Assembly (NCBI GenBank): GCA_005281725.1
Contig: SSBO01000012.1
Span: forward strand, 21,530,779-21,594,778
DNA: 64,000 nt
Reading direction: 5' to 3'
Origin: Wuchereria bancrofti
Taxonomy: Eukaryota > Nematoda > Chromadorea > Rhabditida > Onchocercidae
Under the pieces are notes generated by a model. That model was not told the origin of the DNA and ran no database searches. It saw only the letters and a program-made list of their open reading frames with translations. Positions 1 through 13,031 of the stretch are shown piece after piece. The position numbers were made by a program, and so were the translations under genes. Each line of letters begins with the position of its first letter. The stretch's first letter is position 1.

Positions 1-2826
1 TAAATTTCTGCACTTTAATATATGTAGCGATCTTTTATATTTTAACATTCTATACTTCAGTTGCTGCAAAAATATAATGATAATCTATAAAATTTCCCAT
101 TTTTAGAAATCTTCATAAAATAAGCACACAAAACCCCAGTTTTAGGTAACATACTCGAGCTCTTAAAACGAATGATTCCAGCTCCTTGATGCGAACTTCA
201 TAAGGAGTAATTGCACGATGCCCTAACTGCGCATTAATTTCTTCTTGAACTTCTTCCAAAAACGGCTTTTCTTGAGGTGAAGCAAATGATAAAGCGTTGC
301 CTTTGTTCCATCCTCTAGCAGTTCTCAAATATCACAAATTACTATACTAAACAATGAATGACATCATAATCTGCAAAAGTTTTTAAAATCAGGATCTCCA
401 GCTGGGAGTAGCATCTTTATTTTTTAATTAATACCTGCCAACACGATGTATATAGGAGTTAAGCGATGTAGGAAAATCGAAATTGATGACATTTGCAACG
501 TGATGGAAATCAATGCCTCGTGAAACTCCTGATTCTTTGTCAATATGCTTCCGTTTCTTTTTATGTATTTTTTTCTTTTTAGATATCTGAAAATAAAATT
601 ATGACTAAAGTAATCGCATATGCATGAGGAATATGAGGAACAAAATAAAATTATAAAATTTGCTATATTTTGAATAGTAAAACACAGAAACCATACATCT
701 TCATCATCTTCATCTTTCATCACTGCTTGCGATTCGCCTGATACATCATTTATATCAGAGGCGATGACATAGGAATACCGTCCTTCATTAAACTGTTCCA
801 CTACATGACAACGACTATTAATTGGCATTTGGGCATTCAAAATGCATGACCGAATATTGAATGCTTGTAAAAAAAGTCCAAGTCTAAGAAAAATATCACG
901 TCGCAAGGTTAAAACAATACGAAAATAAAGGTAAATATAAATTCTTATCAAATACAGTGACGAAACAAATTATTCTTAGCTGGTATCGGCAATAGAGATT
1001 GGTGAGGCTAACAATTATAATGCTGCTGTTAAAGAGACTAAACAAGGTGTTAACTATCACATCAGAATGCACATTTTCGCCTACTTCCACTCACACTTAC
1101 TAAAGCAACTACTTCCACACTTACTAAAAGAAAAATTACTCTATTAACATCAATCAAAACAATGAACTCACTGATAACAACGATCCGTATCTTTGACAAA
1201 GATGATTGATTTACCAACAATTAATTTCAACTTCAACAATGCCAAAAAGATTGCAAACCGCTCCTCTTCATTTTGACAAGAAATATGATACTGTGAAAGC
1301 TGATCGCTACTCGGTAGCTGTCCTTCCTAAACGTTATGTTGGAGAAAAATTAATTTATAAATATATAAACTCAAGAAGCTTTGAGATTCAGCAGAATCTC
1401 AGCAGAAAGATGACAAATCCAAATTCACCTTCAATTTCATTAGAACAATTGAACCGGTCACGTAGAGTTCTTTAAGCGCTTCTACGTTTTCAGTCATTGT
1501 TGCTGAAGTGAATATTGTCTGATGATGTGTTGGGAGAAAATCTTTTATCAGCCTGGAAAAAATACTAATAGTAAGATTCCATAGGAAAAAAAACCTAAAA
1601 ATTACGCAAAATTAGCATTTAACAATAATGTAGGTAGGACACCTCATTTCCTCAGCATATCCAAACGATAACAGCAAATCAGCTTCGTCCAGTACAACGT
1701 GTTTAACTGATTCGCATGGTTTTCCATACTTTTTCAGAGCGTGCAGTAATCGACCAGGTGTAGAAACAACAAAATCGGGTTTCTTCTAAAAAATTAGCAT
1801 AAATAACACCTTCTATGTCATAACAAAGATTTTCACCGAACATTATCGAAAAAATTTTTAACTAACCAAAAGCCAGTCGTCATCAGTATTTACATCCAAC
1901 TCCGCGAAATTCAACGACATTAAGAACGGGAATTTCTCTGTTAATTTGCATAGCAATGAATAAGTCTGAAATAAGCATAATTAAATAATAGTTAAAGCTA
2001 ATTTCTTGAACGAAAATAAAATAAAACTAAAACAGAATTGAAACTAGTACCTAAAGCTGGAATATTAAAAGTGAGGAAAAACGATACAAGAATCAATATA
2101 ATATTTACCTGTTTTGCCAGCTCTTTAGAAGGAACAATGAAAACCACAAATGGACCAGCATCTCCATTACTTGAAGAATCCTAGAACGAAAACTGTTAAA
2201 AAAGTTGCAGTTCAGCTCAATTCAATCTTATTTTATGCCGCAAACAATAAGTATTAAATTGTGAACAAAAAAATGATGAAAGGTGCAAAAAAATTGGTAA
2301 TCAACGTTGTCTCGACTTGAAGAAACCCTATATTATAATTTTAAAGACGTTTCAAGACACTCACTGAACATTATATCAATAAAAAACACGAAAAACTAAC
2401 ACATTTCAGTTGCAAAACCTTTTGTACAAGAGGAAGCATAAATGCAGCTGTTTTGCCACTACCCGTTCGTGCTCGTGCAAGAATATTCTTATTTTCAAAA
2501 GCAGTTGGTATCATTCGGCTCTGAATCAATGTCGGACGCTCCCATCCAAACTCACCGATAACCTGAATGAATTTAGGTAATTACAAATAATAAGGAACCA
2601 AAAAATATCATTACTAACGAAAATATAAAAAGTAATTGAAAAAATTAATCACTTCCCCTGTAATTCTAATGAAAGTTCTTTTCATTCCTTTCTTCTCCCA
2701 CTCACTTCATCTATTTTTATTCAATTTCCACTGTCAAGATTTTTTTTAAAGACCATAATTTCGCATACTGTGAACGAAGCTTACTTTCAACAACTGTTCA
2801 TCCAAACCAAAATCTTTGAAAGTCAT
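1..2826 (-). CDS. DDX56: DDX56/Dbp9-type DEAD-box ATP-dependent RNA helicase, 3' end cut by window edge
   Basis: Nucleolar RNA helicase family that acts in large ribosomal subunit assembly. Ten exons join in phase (5' to 3'): 2826-2785, 2562-2401, 2180-2109, 1965-1867, 1785-1643, 1552-1429, 1326-1172, 883-697, 586-435, 323-155, giving 435 codons. Motifs in order: Q-motif region ([10 protein letters not shown]), motif [23 protein letters not shown], motif II DEAD, motif III SAT, SRGIDF, and HRVGRTARG split across the last two exons. The insert after VIASD, acidic and then Lys-rich (HKKKRKH), is typical of DDX56 rather than other DEAD-box helicases. The family is about 550 aa, so roughly 110 C-terminal residues lie left of the window or in unassigned sequence in 1-150. 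The start is the ATG at 2826, just before [11 protein letters not shown]; the frame stays open upstream to an acceptor-like TTTCAG near 2896, so a slightly longer N-terminus or a trans-spliced leader is possible. Confidence 0.93.
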
Positions 2827-3063
2827 TACTGATTCTACATCTGTTGCCAACTCTACATTTTCAAAACATGGTGATGGCTGAACAACGTATTTTCTGAAAT
2901 ATACTGTATGTCTTATAGATACTTCGAAAGAATGTTAACAGAATAGTAATAGCTCAGATACTGATGAATTATACCTACTACGACTACCTTATTGAACAAA
3001 GCCAATCAGTATGAATATGATCTGTAAGCAAAGTCATAAGAATGAAGAAATCAATGCAACGAT
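2827..3063 (-). other. short intercistronic region, possible operon spacer
   Basis: About 170 nt separate the stop of the 56-codon gene from an acceptor-like TATTTCAG near 2896, upstream of the DDX56 start on the same strand. Such short same-strand spacing with an acceptor is what nematode operons look like. The operon itself is inferred. Confidence 0.4.
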
Positions 3064-3373
3064 CTACTTAGATTTTTTCCGTTTATGTTTTTGCGAAGAT
3101 CTGATCACTTCTTCGTACTTATTCGAAGCGGCTTTCTCTATTGGATCATGTTCATCCTGAAAATAATAATAACCATTTTTTGGACTTTAAATTAAGTCCA
3201 AGAATCCAAACCGGAATAAGGAAACTGCAAGTTATTTTGAGAGAATCACAACAAACTAAAAGTTTTTGTAATGCCACAATTACATATGAACTTACACTTT
3301 CTTCTTCACATCCCAAATTTGTCGTTTCATCCAGTTTATTTCGTTCTATCATTTCTTTTTTCTTTGTTACCAT
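3064..3373 (-). CDS. small Lys-rich protein, 56 aa, upstream of DDX56
   Basis: Two exons, 3373-3296 and 3156-3064, joined across GTAAGT...TTTTCAG, give a 56-residue protein. It starts MVTKKKEMIERNKLDE, has an acidic middle, and ends in a basic tail (QKHKRKKSK) before TAG. The tail resembles a nuclear or nucleolar localisation signal, which would suit its position just upstream of a nucleolar helicase, but I do not recognise a family. A pyrimidine-rich TTTTTTATCAG lies about 30 nt upstream of the ATG and could be a spliced-leader acceptor. A two-codon ATG TGA precedes the chosen start. Both splice junctions are good and keep the frame, but the small size keeps confidence moderate. Confidence 0.5.
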
Positions 3374-4034
3374 GATGGAATCACATGAAAACCGAAACTG
3401 ATAAAAAAGACAAAACATACATCAAGAGAATTTCTTTTTTTTTTCAACTTTTTAAAAACATATATACTAAAATATTGAAATGTGTGTCACATTAACCATT
3501 CATACTGTATAAACAATGTACTGTTCTATACACTGCTCATCTAAGTTTTTGCAAAACAAAATTAATTTAAATCTTCTTCAAAGCTGAAAAGGAATTTCTC
3601 CTCCAGAAATATGTCAATCATAAAAGAGAGAGAGAGAGAGGGAGAGAGGAAGAAAAAGAGGAAACCAAACTCTCCTCGAGAAACTAACCATAATAACCAC
3701 CATATAACCACTTGTTCTATTCAACCCTACAACCAGTACCACACCGTGATTTACCGCTCTCGATGGTTCGGCCATTCCATAAGGCGGGTTAAGCTTGTTT
3801 AGGCATGTGGGCGCTTGCTTTGTTTTGAACGCTATAAAACAGTTGGTTTGGTCGGTTTTATCGATTATTTGGTTAATTAAAAGTGGTTGAAATGTTTATT
3901 TCATTGCATGGGCTAAAATGATTGGAGCGTGTATAAATTGAGTTGAAATATCATCGATTTATCATATCATTTATTAGTCTTTGTACTTGTGGAACAATTT
4001 TCGTGTTCATTTTGTATTGTTTTCATGCCGAAAA
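3374..4034. promoter_or_regulatory. divergent intergenic region with GA microsatellite
   Basis: This lies between a minus-strand unit to the left and pbs-6 to the right, so it should hold both promoters. A (GA)n-rich tract spans about 3625-3660. I see no convincing exon; the short plus-strand ORF over the GA tract is low-complexity. No TATA box or known operator was identified. Confidence 0.4.
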
Positions 4035-6041
4035 ATGGGTCTTATGGATGAATTAGATATGGGCTCCTATCCTGGTGGAAACATGAAAGCTTTTAAAAAG
4101 AAGCTGACCGAAGTTCATGCATCACCGCCTTGGATGACCCCAGTATTAAAGGAAGCATCGGAATGGAATCCTTACTCTTTCGAAGGAGGGTAAGTTAGAA
4201 ATGTAGTTTCAGTAATAATGAAATGTGATATTTCATTAAAAGCATACGCTAGTCAAGAAAATGTCACGTTGTGATTAGTTTCATTTTAATTCCACGCTTG
4301 CTAAGTAATAATTAGATGATTTAACTTTTCCAAATCGTTTGGCGGTTTTGTTGGGTTTTGTTATTCTGCCTAAGGACAACTTACTCGTTTGTTTCTCCTA
4401 TTTTACTTTTCTTCCTCAAAAGATGACAGTTCAACTTAAATTTGAACTTAATTTAGTGGAATTAATGCTGTTATTAACAAAGCAAATCCTTTTAACAAAA
4501 CAAGTGAAAACGTTACTAGCCAGTAGTAACCTAGAGAATTTCTTGTATGAAGGAAATTATTTTCTGAAAAAACTTTTACTTGTGGTTTTCTGTGCATCTT
4601 TTAGTAAGAAGAAATTGATATTGATTTTAGAACGACAGCAGCAATTGCTGGTGATAACTTTGCGATCATGGCGAGTGATACACGCATGTCACAATTTGAA
4701 ATCAATATTTTGACTCGAGATGCAGAGAAGATCCATGTCTTGTAAGGTTTTATTTAATCACAATGCAGAATGGATTTTGTAAAACGGTGTATTTATTTCA
4801 TGTAAACGGATGCGATTGTTTCAGAAATGATTCAATTGTACTTTCGTGTGCTGGATTTTACGGCGATATTCTGCAGTTGAAGCGATTGTTGGAGGTTTGT
4901 TCTGAACAGTGTTAAAATTCTTTCTTGTTTGTTTAGGCACTTGTAGCTCTTTCTGAATATAAAATGAATCTTTAGGAATTCTGTTGTCACTTTCCTTCTA
5001 AAGGTGTAATTTAGATTTTTTCGATTAGTAATGTTGAAATAGTAATGGTATAATTATTTCGAATAGTAATATTACCTTACTGCGGAACCATGTAATTTAA
5101 AATATCAGCAGTTTTGTCATTATTTCACAGGCCCGTTTACACAAGTATCGGTTTGATTATCGTGGGGATATGACCGTAGATTTATGCGCCGAGTTATTAT
5201 CACGGAATTTGTATTATCGACGTTTTTTTCCGTATTACACTGGCGCAATATTAGCTGGTATTGATGAGAATGGTATGAATTTTTATTATTTTCGAGCATC
5301 TAGAATCCTTATTATTAACATGTTAAAAATTCTGAAATCTTGTAATTGCACATAGCTCTTAAAACTTTTTTCCAGGTAAAGGAGCTGTGTTTAGCTATGA
5401 TCCCATTGGGTGCATTGAACATATTGCGTACACTGCTTCCGGTAGCGCTGAACCAATGATTATGCCGTTTTTCGATTGCCAGGTTGATTGCACCTTACTT
5501 CGTCTTTTGTTGTTTTTATTTCGATGTTTTCTCTCTTCCCATCATACGAACTATGTAGTTGTCTATGTAATTTGCTACTATAGTCGTTCATTATTTTTTC
5601 TCAACTGTTCGATTAGTAACACTCTTGAGCGTCAACGGGATAATGCTGATGCTGTCAGAATCCTTTACATCAGACGAAACCATCCTATGGTGAAATAAAC
5701 TTTATTTCATATCTTCAATGATTATTTTAAAATTACTTGGTTTAATTTGACTGACACCAGTTCAACTTCTTGTAGTTGTTGCTAACTGTATGGTTCCATC
5801 CATCATTTTCTGCTACTGGTCCGAATTCATAAATATTCTTTCGTTGCAGATTGGTTTGGTAACAATGTCTGGTGATGTGGAGAAGCCGCATTTGACAGTT
5901 GAGCGAGCTACATCACTTATAAAGGATGCTTTTCGTGTAGCAGCAGAACGCGAAATAAGCACAGGAGATAAGATACATTTGGTGATTGCTGAGGCAGGCA
6001 AACCAATTCGCAAGATGCATTTACCTCTTCGTGAAGATTAA
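4035..6041 (+). CDS. pbs-6: 20S proteasome subunit beta type-1 (beta-6)
   Basis: Structural beta-ring subunit of the 20S proteasome, the core of ubiquitin-dependent proteolysis in cytosol and nucleus. Six exons (4035-4189, 4631-4741, 4825-4894, 5131-5272, 5376-5482, 5850-6041) join in phase to 258 aa, against about 240 for human PSMB1. Diagnostic stretches are NPYSFEGGTTAAIAGDNFAI at the propeptide/mature boundary, ASDTRMS, RRFFPYYTGAILAGIDENGK, GAVFSYDPIG and GSAEPMIMPFFD. Beta-6 is a non-catalytic subunit in other eukaryotes, so a structural role is expected. The start is the ATG at 4035 (MGLMDELDMGSYPGG). An out-of-frame ATG at 4025 would overlap it if the mRNA is not trimmed by trans-splicing. 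Candidate AATAAA signals lie near 6510. Confidence 0.97.
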
Positions 6042-6897
6042 ATTTGCTTGCCGTCAAGTAACTACGTCAGTGCATTTTTACTAAATTTTTGTGATCGTAA
6101 CAGAAGTTGTATTCTTACACATTGTTTTTTTTTTGGTAGATTGGTTTCAATTACTCTGACAAAACACAAATGGTATCTTCTGAAATTGAGTTTAAAGTCT
6201 TACAAATATTGAGTTATATTTTGTGTTATTTGCAAGATCGTATAGAAAAACACGAATTCTGTCTCAGATAATTTGCATGCGGAGACAAATTTCTTTATGT
6301 GATGTTTGTCATCAGCAATTCGGTCTTTAATTTTTTAAAAATTAGGAGGATTTATTCTTTCAAATGTGATACCTAATTCTTCTGCTTGAGCTACTTTGAC
6401 ACGAATGTGGGACAGATGTTTCACTTTTTATTAGTATTAATTGCACATTGCTTATGTTATACAAAATTTTCAACAATTTGAGTGTGCTCAGCAGATTTTA
6501 TCAGAAGAATAAATAAATTATATATTGTGGTACAGAACTTGTATTGGTGGTAATTAGCTGGTTAGTTATATGTTTGTTAATTGCAAATATGAAATAAACG
6601 ACTTCCATTAATGAGGTTGTGCTATTTTATTGTAATGGTTTCGTTGCTCATTAAATGCATTAAATGCGTTTCAAATATCAGTTGTAGACCTGGAATAAGA
6701 TTTACACTACCATATTTTATCTTTTCATGTTTTGTCTAACTGGATTTGAGTTTTGCCTAACTGGAAACGTGACGTTCCGTAGGTGACTATTAATGCGGTG
6801 TAGTTAATAATTTGTGAAGGAATATTATGATTGATTAGATAAAGATGTTTTGAGCCATTGATAGGAAATATGTAATCATAGCAAAGATTAATACTAT
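6042..6897 (+). other. intergenic region between pbs-6 and the SUN-domain gene
   Basis: It holds the pbs-6 3' UTR, with AATAAA-like signals near 6510 and 6593, and about 300 nt before the next start codon. No open exon-like segment with matching splice sites was found. Confidence 0.4.
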
Positions 6898-9800
6898 ATG
6901 CGTGGAAATATTGTTTCGAAGAAAAGGTAAGTTTATAGGGAAATATGGAAGTGTTTTTTTTTTTTTTTGCTGGGGAACTTAAGTTAGAAAGAGGTCATTC
7001 AATTCACCTTTTCTGAAGAACTAATATTGAGCTTCAGGAAATTGACGCAGCGCTCATGTGTTTCAGTTGGAGGCTGGAAGATATGTTTGGCAATAATCTC
7101 TATGACTTTTTCTCTTTATATTTAAAGTGAGTTTTATTCAGAATGGTCACACAAAGTTAATATTTCACTGTCATTTGTTGACGAGTACTAAATTTTATAG
7201 TAACCGGTTTTATTTTATATTTCATTACGCAGTAGTATATGAATTCAGTGCGCTATTACTTTGTCTTATCATTGTAAAAACAATTTTAAGTAATTGCATT
7301 GAGTGCAGAAAATGCTAGTAAATTTTTTCTATTTTTTTGATTTTTTTTTGTGTCATGTTCGAAAATATTCTCTCTGAATGCCTTTTTTAGATTTATATGT
7401 ACAGCATACTTCATACAGTTTCTAACATTAGTACCGATTGTTGATGCGGAATGGGTGTCGACTTATGATATCTCGCCTTTTAAAAAGTATGTTTCTAATT
7501 AGTTCGTTCTATATCGATTTCTGATTCAAACATTAAACAGAAGTTTTTTTTTTCCTAAGTATGTTGCATGAAACACGCTATTAAAATTTTTTCAAACTCC
7601 TAATAACCACATAGGATGCTTAGTCTTTTCTTAAAAATAATGAAAGTGCAGTTCTTTTTAGCATATTTTTCCGTATCGTTCTGGCTTGTTAATACGGTAC
7701 CACATTTTTGTTTTTTTATCCATCGTAAGGTCTTACCAGCGATATTAGTTACTGTTGAGTCATAGATTAAAAAGAAGTGTTGAATTATATTTCAATGCGT
7801 AATAATACTTCTACTAACTTTTTCTTTTTTAAAGAAAGAATTTAAAACAAGAAATATTAGGAAAAATTTTGTTTAAATCGATTCTGTAAAATATTGGCTT
7901 CGTGTTTTATACAAATCACCGTCTACTTCTAAGAATCTCTATCTTGTTTCGCCTCTACGTATATATGCTTTAATTTATGAATTCTAATTTCTTAATGGTT
8001 ACAAAAATGAATTTCTTTGGAACTTAACCTGCTAACGGCTCATATAATAAAAACCAAGTGCAATAGAAGAATTGAGTGATTAGTTCTCCGTCTTCCTTGA
8101 TTTTAATTTTCCGTCTCTTCCTTGATCTTCCATCTTTCTATTAGCTGGTCTATTTATTATTATTGTAATGGTTTATTCATGATTATTATGCACCAAATTA
8201 ATGGGTTTTTAACAGAATTAAACCTTATTTTCAAGCCTAAATCAGCTTAATAACTCACACAGCTTTTAAGTTACGTAGATTTTTGTTTAAGATCTATATT
8301 GTTCCAATTCCAAAATTGTCTTTTGGGACTCAACAGTCTTTGAAAACTATGAATTTCAGGTTTCTTCCTGATTATCGCTTCCCAATTTGCTCTATTTATG
8401 AAGAGAATAAATGTGATGCGACAAATAATCATACGAGATCTAGGGTGAGAAGTCCTAAATTGAACGGTGAAACGGGACAATCAATAGAAAATGCGGCGAA
8501 GAGTATTTTAAAATACGATTCTACATTCTTTTTGGAGTAAATTTCTTTTTTTTTAATTTCTGTAGAGCAATAGTTAAATTGGTTGGATGATTATCAATAG
8601 TTGAACTGACTAAATTGAAAAAATAAAAAGAGTTCAATTTCATTAAAAAACAGAATGGTTTAATACAATCATTAATGGCTGTAAGTTTCCAGTCTTCTCA
8701 ATTGTTGCATAAAATTGAATGGTTTGATGAACTGAACCTTTCAAGCAAAAATAGGGATAAAAAGAGGGAACCAATATATAAAGTAACCGAATAATAGTTT
8801 TAATGAATCTATCAGTTATTTTGCAGACTTCATGTTTAGTGAAATTTTAGGAATACGGAAGCAGGAATTGATGCGATTCCATCTGCACAAGAAGTTGATT
8901 TAACTATTCCTTTTTCTAATGAGCAACCTCCAATCGTTACATTTGATGAATGGACTAAGGAAAAGTTAAAAAAAGAAGAGATTAGGAAGGCTGAACAACA
9001 GCAGGTTCAGTTTAAAATCGTTTTACCGCGTATAAAACACTAATATTTAAGATGTGAAAATAAAGTTTTAAAATTTCCTCAATTTTCATTCAGAACAAGT
9101 GAGTATTTATTTCATACAGAGAAACTTTTCAGAATCACCAGCATAAAGCGGCTATACACTCGGATACTGGTGAGACTTTGAAAATGGATTCCAGTTCAAC
9201 TTCTACATTAAAACAGGAAGGTACAGCAGGACTTACGCCACCAAATATGATTTCTCAGGAGGCTACAGCAAGGAACTATGCCTCGAAAGAATGTGGTGCT
9301 AAAGTTCTCTTCAGCAATGATGAGGCTGAAAATAAGGTAATCATATATAACAAATGCATGTTTTCGTAAAAAATATATTGAAGCTTCATTTCAAGGTAAA
9401 CTTGCTAGCCACCATACGGAACCAGTCAAGGTAACGTGTAGAAAACTGACAATATTAGCCTAGGAGCCCAGTTCTCATCCAATGGATAGATTGAGCCCTG
9501 GGATGCAGATCCAACTACGAGCTGTGAAATAATGTGATTTTTGATGCATTGCAGAATGCCATATTGAATGAGAAAGAAGCGGATGATTATATGCGTAATC
9601 CTTGTGAACGTGCAGAGCATAAATGGCTTATTATTGAACTTTGTGAAACTATACAGGTGTGAATTCCAATTAAATGCTTTAAATTTATTGATATGTGTTA
9701 GATTTCAGCGAAATTTCCCATTCATTGTTTTTTGAAATTTATATGTGTTTTGTCTGTTCCTGTTTGTTTGCTTGTTAACATTTAAAGATTAATTTTCAGC

Positions 9801-12800
9801 CAACTGTTTTGGAAATGGCAAATTTCGAATTATTCTCATCAGGGCCGCAAAATATAAGAATTTTGGGCAGTGAACGTTATCCTTCAAATGAATGGATGGC
9901 TTTAGGTGATTTTGTCGTCGAGAACAATCGTGAAATACAACGGTTTCCAATCACTGCACGTTCGTACGTCAAGTTTTTGCGGGTTAATTTTTTTCAATAA
10001 TATGGTGCGATCCAATTTTGGATTGTAAATTATACACTAGTGCTTTTCTTTGTTTCCTCATGTTGCATCAAATTTTTCTTGCAAAAAATTGCAATTTTAA
10101 AATATCTCATCTCGTATTAGTATTACCTGAAATGAAATTCATAGCAATTGAATGATGTGGGCATTTTCCTGCATTGTATTTTTTCAGTTGGAATTATTGT
10201 CGCACTATGGTCGTGAACATTACTGTACGCTTAGTTTGGTGCGACTTCTTGGGATTTCAATGGTTGATGAATATGAAGCGGAGGCTGAAGCTGCTGCAAT
10301 TTCAGACACATCGTTTTCTGTTCCCTTTGTAGGCGTTTGATCCACAAGTTCAAAACGCCGAATAATTTTTGGGTTTTTGAAGGATAGTTGTAACGGGTTT
10401 TCGTTTTGATTGAGAAAAAGAATGAAGATGTCTTTAAAAAATGATTTCCTGAACATGCTATCTAATTAATATCTTCTATAAAAATATGTTTCCAGGAAGT
10501 GCTAGCGGAAAACAATTTAACAGCGGAAAAGATGCATATTGGTATCCCAACTAATACCGCAAAAGAGGATGTTCCATTAGCTGCTGAAACAGTCGAGGTT
10601 TTTTGATTCTTTCATGATTTACTTGACATATGTCATATAACATTTGTTCTACTCATATTGCAGTTTAATATTAGAGTAAATAAAATTTTATTAAAGAAGA
10701 ATGAAAGTGTTGACGATTTGCCGCTTGTTAATGCTGTGGTGAATGCAGTTGGCAGTATAGGAATTGGTAATATCAAAGGCGTTATCGAATCAACCTTTCT
10801 GTCGAAACGTACTGAAGTTTCTTTACATAATATTACCAGGTCTTGTTATTTTCATTTATATTGCAAAAGTTATTTGTCATTATTTGTGCAATCTTCGTAT
10901 CTCACCTATCAAATATAAGACAGTACAGTTTGCTAAAATATAAAATTCTGTTAAGTAGGCATTGATGAATTTTACTATCTTGTTTACCATCAGATTGAGC
11001 TTTTGTGTTGTAACTCTTGTGTTTTGTAGGAGCAATATAACCATGGTAGAATTATGCACGAAATGTTCTCCCGACACTGTCAATAATTACATTTTATTTT
11101 GTCGAGCATTCTTTGGATTTCAATATAGTTTTATTGGCACTGGCAATATCAATGAAGCAAAAAATAAGCAGGTTATTAGTAGGATGTTTTATCATTCATA
11201 ATATGTATTCTGGCTCTTAGTCTGACCATTTTTTACATCTTATGAATATCCACGTAAATTACATTGAGTACTTTTTATATTTTCTTTATTAATCCTTTTT
11301 ACAGGTTCGTATTCCATCTTTAAAAAATCAGAAGAAAGAAAATCGAACGCGAGTTCTAGAATTTTTCCTTTCTTCCATTTTGCCAACTTATATCTGTGAG
11401 CTGGAATTGGAAAATTTTGAAAATGTTACTTCATATAATGTAACAGAATCGGATGATATCTCAACAATATCCCCTACCATAAATTCACCGATGGCTTCAA
11501 ATTCGTTGAATGGAAAGTTGGGCAGAGGTGAGAAAAAATTTGAACACTCTATAGATTGATCAACTATTTCATTAGTCTGTGCTTTACATAACTTAGCTTA
11601 TTCTGACTGATGATAGATCTCTACTCTTTTTATAATTGTGCATATGTTGTTTTACAGGATTTATGATTCCTGGTGGAGTTATAAGTCATAAAGAGTCGAT
11701 ATTTCTGAAATTGAATAAGCGGATCAGTAGTTTGGAATTGAATATGTCTCTCAGCAGTGAATATCTGTCGGAACTGAGCCGACGTTATGTTTTACAAACT
11801 AATGAAAGTCGGCGACAGGCTGAATTAATTATTAAACAAGCGGAAGAAGCAGCTATTAATGCCATCAGACCTTCTATTAATGCTCTAAAAATTCAGGTTC
11901 TTAATTTCAAAAAGCTTTTAGAGAAGTGAATTTGATATGTGAAAAAAGTGTAATGATAAGGAACATTCTTTGCAGATAGATGCTCTTGCAGCCAGCTTGA
12001 GAGAACTCAGTGAAGCAGTCAAAGCTTTACCACAGGAAATTACTCCAGCGCAGCACGCCATGATAATGAAGCATGTCGCAGGTAGAACCAATGATGCGGA
12101 TGTATCATTGGCACCTTCTCAAGCACATTTCTATGGTTATCTTGGCGTTTGGACGGTAGATTTTGTTTAATTTTTACGATCGATCTAATTTTATTGCGTG
12201 TTATGGTATTTTGAAATATATGAAGTAACTTTACTGATCGACCTCCATTATCAGTAGTTGCTGAATATTGTAAATTCAAATATTAACATGGTTTCTATAA
12301 GCAGTTTGTACAAAAGGTCAAATTTACTTTTTGCATAGATTCTTGGCTACAATTTGTTGTACAGTTGGTTTTACAATTAATGCTGAGGAGCTAATTATAT
12401 TTCAGAGTGGTGAACTGGTTTGTATCATTATTTTTATAAACTTCGTAACGCTACTCATCTTATTGTTATTACACTATGCTTTTACCATTATTAGTCGCAA
12501 TGCTGCTGGACAGGTAATGGATAAGCAGCTTCAGAAATTTATTCAAGATAATTCCGATATTCGATCAACCGGTAGGTCCAGTTGGATGACGATTACTTGC
12601 ACTTGCATTTTCCAAAAGACTTTTCATAAGTTATTGATCATGGAAGGATTAATTATGAAATGAGAGGAAAGAATAAATCTATTTCAGTGGATGCATATCC
12701 TGAGCAACAGCTGGTAGAGGAAGTCACATCTGTAAGTTGTGACGTGGATAACGTTGTTCAAGTTGAAGTTTTGTGCGACCCTTCGTTGTCACCGCCTAAT

Positions 12801-13031
12801 GAGGCGTGTTCGCTAGCGGAAAGCAAAACAAAAGAAGAAAATCTTCCTAATATGCCAAAGATAGTGGAATTGGTTGATCGACCATCGTCTCAACTTTCAA
12901 CACGTAGTGAACAGAATCCATGGCAAACGAGGAAGCAGAAAAATAAAAAACGCAAGAGAAATCGCAAAAGTGAAAATTTAGATGAACCATTGTATGGTTT
13001 CAGAGTTCTGGCAAATTTAAGGGTTGAATAG
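6898..13031 (+). CDS. SUCO: SUN-domain membrane protein of the SUCO/SLP1 (mid-SUN) type
   Basis: SUCO/SLP1 proteins are ER or nuclear-envelope glycoproteins implicated in folding or stability of membrane and secreted proteins. Sixteen exons join in phase to 885 aa: 6898-6926, 7391-7486, 8360-8536, 8851-9004, 9133-9336, 9555-9656, 9800-9982, 10188-10328, 10496-10597, 10664-10839, 11030-11171, 11305-11527, 11658-11896, 11976-12155, 12406-12571, 12688-13031. A hydrophobic signal segment lies near residues 11-29, ending at VDAEW. The SUN domain, about residues 200-360, reads NYASKECGAKVL, NPCERAEHKWLIIELCE, ANFELFSSGPQNI and ELLSHYGREHYCTLSLVRLL. A coiled coil near 585-655 (KRISSLELNMSLSSEYL) matches the SUCO signature. 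A single transmembrane helix follows at about 720-743, then a Lys/Arg-rich tail (KKRKRNRKSE). N-glycosylation sequons such as NVT and NIT lie in the lumenal part. The first two exons rest on phase and signal-peptide logic and are the least certain. Confidence 0.92.

Noticed and set aside
424..951. 175-codon minus-strand open frame spanning the DDX56 region
   Set aside because: It reads through an intron and partly in the wrong frame; only 697-883 of it is a real exon, and 435-586 is read in another frame.
3141..3401. 86-codon plus-strand open frame
   Set aside because: Antisense shadow of the small minus-strand gene upstream of DDX56.
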